Shown: positions 8,089 through 11,106 of the stretch, piece after piece
Layout: each line of letters begins with the position of its first letter
How positions within the stretch are numbered: the first letter of the stretch is position 1
Source: Odoribacteraceae bacterium
Lineage (GTDB): Bacteria > Bacteroidota > Bacteroidia > Bacteroidales > Marinifilaceae
Length of the DNA stretch: 11,106 bases
Assembly: GCA_031259905.1 (NCBI GenBank)
Contig: JAIRKS010000184.1
Coordinates: 1-11,106 of the forward strand
Direction: 5' to 3'
The notes under the pieces: generated by a model
What the model was told of the DNA's origin: nothing
Databases searched by the model: none
The model's input: the letters and a program-made list of their open reading frames with translations, nothing else
Translations under genes and position numbers: made by a program

Positions 8089-8090
8089 AT

Positions 8091-8714
8091 ATGGACACGA
8101 TTGTTTTAAATACCGCTTATTTCCCGCCCGTGCAGTACATGGCGCGGGTGAAGGAGGCCGCGCGCGTGGTGGTCGAGCGGCACGACAGTTACGGGAAGCA
8201 GGGGTACCGTAACCGGTGCGAGATCTTGACGGCGAACGGGCCACTGGCGCTCGTGGTGCCCGTGCGCGGGGCGGCGCACGGGGAGAGGTTGCTGACGGGG
8301 GAGGCCCGCGTGGATTACTCGACGCGCTGGCAGCGGGTGCACGCGCGGGCGATAGAGGCCGCGTACGGGAAGTCGCCGTTTTACGATTATTACATGGACG
8401 AGTTCGAGGGGTTTTTCCGGCGCGAGGAGCGGTTTCTCGTCGATTTGAACGCCGGGATCATGGAGCGGTTGATGGATTGCCTGGGGATCGCGCGCGACGT
8501 GTCGTTTTCCGACGGGTACGCGCGGGAGGTCGCGGCCGGCGTCGCGGATTTCCGCGATGTCTTTCACCCGAAGCGGGCGCGGCGGGCGAGGGAGGACGAT
8601 CACGTGTTCAAGGTGTACCACCAGACGTTCAACGACAGGTTCCCGTTCGTCCACGGGTTGAGCGTGTTGGATTTGTTGTTTAACGTCGGGCCGGACGCGC
8701 GCGCTTGCTTGTAG
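8091..8714 (+). CDS. WbqC-family protein
   Basis: This 207-residue protein matches the WbqC-like family (Pfam PF08889) across its length. Features include the N-terminal NTAYFPPVQYMARV, the central GYRNRCEILTANGPLALVVPV, then STRWQRVHARAIEAAYGKSP and FYDYYMDEFEGFF, ending in FPFVHGLSVLDLLFNVGP. There is no signal peptide or membrane segment, so it should be cytoplasmic. The family takes its name from an O-antigen locus gene and is found near surface-polysaccharide genes; its reaction is not settled to my knowledge. In Bacteroides a homologue commonly follows dapB and signal peptidase genes, from memory, so isolation here beside a glycogen operon is atypical. It is transcribed divergently from glgB and has a good Shine-Dalgarno. 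Its antisense strand is open in a frame that continues into the neighbouring 21-bp repeat array, which I treat as coincidental. Family call strong, function unknown. Confidence 0.88.
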   Translation: MDTIVLNTAYFPPVQYMARVKEAARVVVERHDSYGKQGYRNRCEILTANGPLALVVPVRGAAHGERLLTGEARVDYSTRWQRVHARAIEAAYGKSPFYDYYMDEFEGFFRREERFLVDLNAGIMERLMDCLGIARDVSFSDGYAREVAAGVADFRDVFHPKRARRAREDDHVFKVYHQTFNDRFPFVHGLSVLDLLFNVGPDARACL

Positions 8715-8750
8715 GGGGCGCGTGACTTCCTGTTTTTCTTGTTTTTCTTT
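8695..8750 (+). terminator. possible weak terminator after the WbqC gene
   Basis: ACGCGC (8695-8700) can pair with GCGCGT (8718-8723) across the stop codon, and T-rich sequence (TGTTTTTCTTGTTTTT) begins 7 bp further on. The 17-nt loop and the gap before the T-tract make this a poor intrinsic terminator. The T-rich run may simply be degenerate repeat sequence. Confidence 0.25.
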
Positions 8751-9099
8751 CGAGATTTTTAGTTCCCCTTTCTGTTTTTCTAGTTCCCCTTTCTGTTTGT
8801 CTAACTCCCCTTTCTGTTTGTCTAGTTCCCCTTTCTGTTTGTCTAGTTCCCCTTTTGATTTGTCTAACTCCGCTTTTGATTTGTCTAACCCCACTTTTGA
8901 TTTGTCTAACCCCGCTTTTGATTTGTCTAACCCCACTTTTGATTTGTCTAACCCCACTTTTGATTTGTCTAACCCCGCTTTTGATTTGTCTAACCCCGCT
9001 TTTGATTTGTCTAACCCCACTTTTGATTTGTCTAACCCCACTTTTGATTTGTCTAACCCCGCTTTCTGTTTGTCTAACCCCGCTTTCTGTTTGTCTAAT
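8751..9099. repeat. 21-bp-period tandem repeat (minisatellite) between convergent genes
   Basis: Fifteen full 21-bp units start at 8772 and recur every 21 bp to 9066. A degenerate copy precedes them at 8751 and a partial one follows at 9087. Middle units read TGATTTGTCT, AACCCC, A or G, then CTTT; left-hand units read CTGTTTGTCT, AGTTCCCC or AACTCCCC, then TTT. The two rightmost copies return to the CTG form. The A/G position runs A,G,A,A,G,G,A,A,G,G from unit 8877 onward, a higher-order pattern of paired units. Because 21 is a multiple of three, two frames on each strand stay open: SNPTFDL and ICLTPLL on plus, LDKSKVG and KSGVRQI on minus. The minus LDK frame begins right after a TAA with no ATG, and the plus frames start only at GTG 8722 or at an ATG without an RBS, so I do not call a gene. 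The array is far less GC-rich than its flanks. Confidence 0.95.
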
Positions 9100-9169
9100 T
9101 AGAAATGTTGCCGGTTGAACAGGTAACGCGGCGCGTCCGGGGCGAGGAGGACGAGAGGGAATACTGCGC

Positions 9170-9187
9170 GACTCGTGGCCACGAGTC
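9170..9187. repeat. 18-bp perfect palindrome just after the lipoprotein stop codon
   Basis: GACTCGTGGCCACGAGTC is fully self-complementary (7-bp stem with a GGCC loop, if folded as RNA). It begins one base after the TAA of the minus-strand lipoprotein gene. It could act as a terminator hairpin or 3'-end stabiliser, although no T-tract follows on the minus strand. Its CGACTCGTGGCCA portion (9169-9181) recurs in inverted orientation upstream of the same gene. Confidence 0.6.
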
Positions 9188-9188
9188 C

Positions 9189-10442
9189 TTACATGTCAAA
9201 CTCCTCGTTGAAGTAGATGCCGGCGGTGAAATGCGTGTCGATCTTGTAGGGAGGGTTGTAGGATGCCCTATACTCCTGTATGGAGTTCGGGTCGCCTTTC
9301 CTCAGCCGCCCGATGCCGTTGACGGTGGCGAAAGCGCCCCAGTTGCCGACGTACCCGAAGTAGAGGTCGCCGGTGCGCGGGTCCACGCCGAGGTCGCCGT
9401 AGATGATCTGTGCTCGCTCGTCGATGCCATCGGGCACGGTATAGAGGGTGATCAGGTCTCCCGTCCCGACCTCGTACCTGTATATCGTCGTGGGGTCCCA
9501 GTTGTTGCTCCGGAAGTAGACGATGTCCTCCACGGCGCCGGCGTAGCAGCACAGGCCGACGGACGGGATGAACAGGCCGGGATCGAGCGGCGCGCCGTCG
9601 ATCGTGTCTCTCGATATGACCGTGTCCCTTGATATTTTGGACAACACGGCCGTGGTGCTCGAGGTGATGCCGAACGCGTAGACGTACTGGGTCGCCTTGT
9701 TGTCGCGGCGCACGGCGACCAGTCCGGCGACCGTGCCTTCCACGGCGATCTTGTCCACGAAGTTGTTGGTGGTGTTGATCCTGTAAACCACGTTGTTTTC
9801 CGAACCGACATACAGGTATTTTACACCATCGTTACTGATCATGGCCCTACGCGTGCGCGATGGGGTCGAGATTCCGTCTAGCGGGGTGGGGGGCGTACTA
9901 CCATCTGTGAAGGTACTCGTGTCCGTGATGACGACGCCGTCGTTGGTCCTCACGTAGATCGTGGCCCCGGAGACGGCCAGGTGTGTCGGGGTGTTTCCCG
10001 ACCACCCTTCCGCGAAGTAGCCACCCGGGTTGGAGCTTTTGGATTCAGTCAGCGTGGAATCTGTCCTGAAAAGGTTTTGAGCTCCCTGATCAATATCGCC
10101 ATTCTGGTTCACGATGTACATCTTGTTGTCCGCGATGAACAGGTCTTGCGATACATTCCCCATTGTACCTGACCCGATAACATCGTTTTGGGCGGGGAAA
10201 TCGGAAAGTGCAAGATCGGAAGCATCGATGAAGGAGAGTGCCCCGTTCTCGCTCGTCATGTTGCCTTCCGACAGCACGTAGATGCCTCCGGGGTTCCCCA
10301 GGTAATTGTCTCCGACGATGGCGACTTTCTCGCCTCTCGTCTCGTTTTGTTCACTGGACAGGAAAAGTTGCCCGTCCTCTTGACAGCTTGCAAAGAAGAT
10401 TGCAAACAGTACAACCAATAAATTGAATTGATTCTTTTTCAT
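9189..10442 (-). CDS. surface lipoprotein, probable YncE/DUF5074-like beta-propeller
   Basis: The 417-residue product starts at ATG 10440-10442 with a lipoprotein signal peptide: MKKN, a hydrophobic stretch (LLVVLFAIFF) and the lipobox FASC with Cys20. Residues 21-24 (QEDG) resemble the acidic lipoprotein export signal that sends Bacteroidetes lipoproteins to the outer face of the outer membrane. The mature part is rich in short beta segments with repeated themes such as GGIYVLSEGN, NKMYIVNQNGD, ATIYVRTNDG, KYLYVGSENN and GDLYFGYVGN. These look like propeller blades, as in YncE/DUF5074-type proteins. A short internal duplication (ISRDTVISRDT) occurs about two-thirds along. Some surface propellers of this kind, such as BtuG, bind ligands for a TonB-dependent transporter, but no transporter or cobalamin riboswitch is visible here, so the ligand is unknown. 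It lies 66 bp downstream of the FISUMP-like gene on the same strand and may share its transcript. Fold call moderate, lipoprotein call strong. Confidence 0.85.
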   Translation of the reverse strand: MKKNQFNLLVVLFAIFFASCQEDGQLFLSSEQNETRGEKVAIVGDNYLGNPGGIYVLSEGNMTSENGALSFIDASDLALSDFPAQNDVIGSGTMGNVSQDLFIADNKMYIVNQNGDIDQGAQNLFRTDSTLTESKSSNPGGYFAEGWSGNTPTHLAVSGATIYVRTNDGVVITDTSTFTDGSTPPTPLDGISTPSRTRRAMISNDGVKYLYVGSENNVVYRINTTNNFVDKIAVEGTVAGLVAVRRDNKATQYVYAFGITSSTTAVLSKISRDTVISRDTIDGAPLDPGLFIPSVGLCCYAGAVEDIVYFRSNNWDPTTIYRYEVGTGDLITLYTVPDGIDERAQIIYGDLGVDPRTGDLYFGYVGNWGAFATVNGIGRLRKGDPNSIQEYRASYNPPYKIDTHFTAGIYFNEEFDM

Positions 10443-10469
10443 TGTTTTGAAATTTTAATAGTTAATGAT

Positions 10470-10482
10470 TGGCCACGAGTCG
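10470..10482. repeat. 13-bp inverted copy of the palindrome half-site, upstream of the lipoprotein gene
   Basis: TGGCCACGAGTCG here is the exact reverse complement of CGACTCGTGGCCA at 9169-9181. The two copies lie 27 bp upstream and 7 bp downstream of the lipoprotein coding sequence. In a window of this size one such 13-bp match is expected about once by chance, so only the flanking placement makes it notable. Confidence 0.5.
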
Positions 10483-10508
10483 TTAGGTATTTATGTTTAT
10501 CTTTTTTA

Positions 10509-11106
10509 TCATTTAAAGTCTCGTATACATCGCACGTTGAGGGCTTCAGCTCGCCTCTTCCAAAGGCATGCTTGACTTCCTGAGACAAAACGCATTGAGT
10601 AGCTGTATCTGAAACTAGAATTTTTAAAATAGTTGATATTTGTTTCGTCAAACTCGGAGGTTGCCGTCCAGAGTTCGATCCCCAATTTATCGGGTAATTC
10701 CCCGGTTATGTAGATAGCTCCCGTTGCGGGGTAAAAACCCAGTAGCGGCGATTCCCGGTCTGCCGTGCCGGGGATGATTGCAAACCAGTGCTCCAGATCT
10801 GAAACGTCCCAGGGAGACTGGGTGGAGTTCCGATCGATCAATGGCACCCGCCAGCCTTCTGGGCAGGGGTCGTAGATGCTTTTCTTCTTGCTGACCCCTC
10901 CCCACAAGTCTTCGTTGTAGGTGGTAGTATCGTAGTGGTTGCATTGGTGATAGGTGTACCAGTCCGAGTTGCCGCCCGGAACGATGTACTCGTCGGGGTA
11001 CTCGATGGAGTACGCCAGGTTGTTTTTCCGGTATTCCGTGGGACGTTCCTTCCATTGTCGAACATTGTCCACGATGGATTGTATGAAGTTCGGGGGCGCG
11101 AAGCCG
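10509..11106 (-). CDS. FISUMP-like protein, C-terminal part only
   Basis: The frame is open from the right edge to a TGA at 10509-10511, giving 198 visible residues. The first in-frame start-like codon is GTG at 11072, but coding-like sequence (GFAPPNFIQSIVDNV) continues beyond it, so the true start lies outside the window. The C-terminal domain shows YDPCPEGWRVP, then GFYPATGAIYI, ELWTATSEFDE and the closing NVRCIRDF. These are the landmarks of the Fibrobacter succinogenes major paralogous (FISUMP) domain common in Bacteroidetes surface lipoproteins. No enzymatic motif is seen and the family's role is poorly defined; exposure at the cell surface is inferred from relatives. It is followed after 66 bp by the lipoprotein gene on the same strand, with no clear terminator between, so the two may form an operon. 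Confidence 0.8.
   Translation of the reverse strand, partial: GFAPPNFIQSIVDNVRQWKERPTEYRKNNLAYSIEYPDEYIVPGGNSDWYTYHQCNHYDTTTYNEDLWGGVSKKKSIYDPCPEGWRVPLIDRNSTQSPWDVSDLEHWFAIIPGTADRESPLLGFYPATGAIYITGELPDKLGIELWTATSEFDETNINYFKNSSFRYSYSMRFVSGSQACLWKRRAEALNVRCIRDFK

Larger units (their letters stand above)
7929..8090. promoter_or_regulatory. divergent intergenic control region (glgB operon / WbqC gene)
   Basis: These 162 bp separate two genes transcribed away from each other, so promoters for both directions should lie here. The part next to glgB is AT-rich. The centre carries a 10-bp inverted repeat and a 14-bp palindrome, listed separately. No protein-coding reading of the stretch is convincing on either strand. 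Confidence 0.6.

Noticed and set aside
8106..9041. A 311-codon minus-strand frame joining the LDKSKVG repeats to sequence antisense to the WbqC gene
   Set aside because: It begins with GTG inside a repeat unit, with no ATG and no ribosome binding site. Most of its length is the Arg/Pro/Val/His-rich shadow of a well-supported plus-strand gene. Only the repeat part is kept, as a separate finding.
8751..9099. Possible CRISPR array
   Set aside because: The copies are directly contiguous at 21 bp with no unique spacers, and there are no cas genes nearby.
8722..9102. A 126-codon plus-strand frame through the repeats (SNPTFDL units)
   Set aside because: It starts at a GTG 8 bp after the WbqC stop without a Shine-Dalgarno, consists almost wholly of the minisatellite, and has no signal peptide or recognisable domain.
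9189..10442. Cobalamin uptake role (BtuG-like) for the propeller lipoprotein
   Set aside because: No cobalamin riboswitch-like sequence precedes the gene and no BtuB-type receptor is visible, so a propeller fold alone does not justify the assignment.

Overview
The window reads as chromosomal DNA from a GC-rich member of the Bacteroidales (phylum Bacteroidota). The grounds are a GT3-type glycogen synthase next to a GH57 alpha-amylase-like protein, a lipoprotein with an acidic residue cluster just after its lipobox cysteine, a FISUMP-like protein with the usual YDPCPEGWRVP and RCIRD signatures, and AT-rich leaders mostly without Shine-Dalgarno sequences. The genus cannot be fixed by eye; the coding GC is higher than in Bacteroides itself.

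Positions 1-7928 (minus strand) hold a compact alpha-glucan operon. In transcription order it encodes a GH13 branching enzyme (glgB), a GH133-type debranching enzyme, a GT4 glycosyltransferase, a GH57 alpha-amylase-like protein and a GT3 glycogen synthase that runs off the left edge. Gaps are 24-42 bp, so one transcript is likely. Together these proteins would elongate, branch and trim an intracellular glycogen. Both the synthase and the branching enzyme are of the types best known from eukaryotes, and no ADP-glucose pyrophosphorylase is present, so UDP-glucose is the probable donor. The GH57 protein lacks both expected catalytic acids and is predicted to be a non-catalytic partner.

Positions 7929-8090 form a divergent control region with a 10-bp inverted repeat and an adjacent 14-bp perfect palindrome. 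To its right, on the plus strand, is a WbqC-family gene (8091-8714).

Positions 8715-9188 lie between convergent gene ends. About 350 bp of this is a 21-bp-period minisatellite of 15 full copies plus degenerate or partial copies at both ends. It is open in several frames on both strands but has no convincing start codon. Its minus-strand reading is a heptapeptide array (LDKSKVG/LDKQKGE) with coiled-coil-like composition.

Positions 9189-11106 (minus strand) carry a probable surface lipoprotein with a likely beta-propeller fold and, upstream of it, the C-terminal part of a FISUMP-like protein. A 13-bp sequence occurs in inverted orientation just outside both ends of the lipoprotein gene, and the downstream copy belongs to an 18-bp perfect palindrome. 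I saw no tRNA, rRNA, CRISPR array, transposase or integrase.
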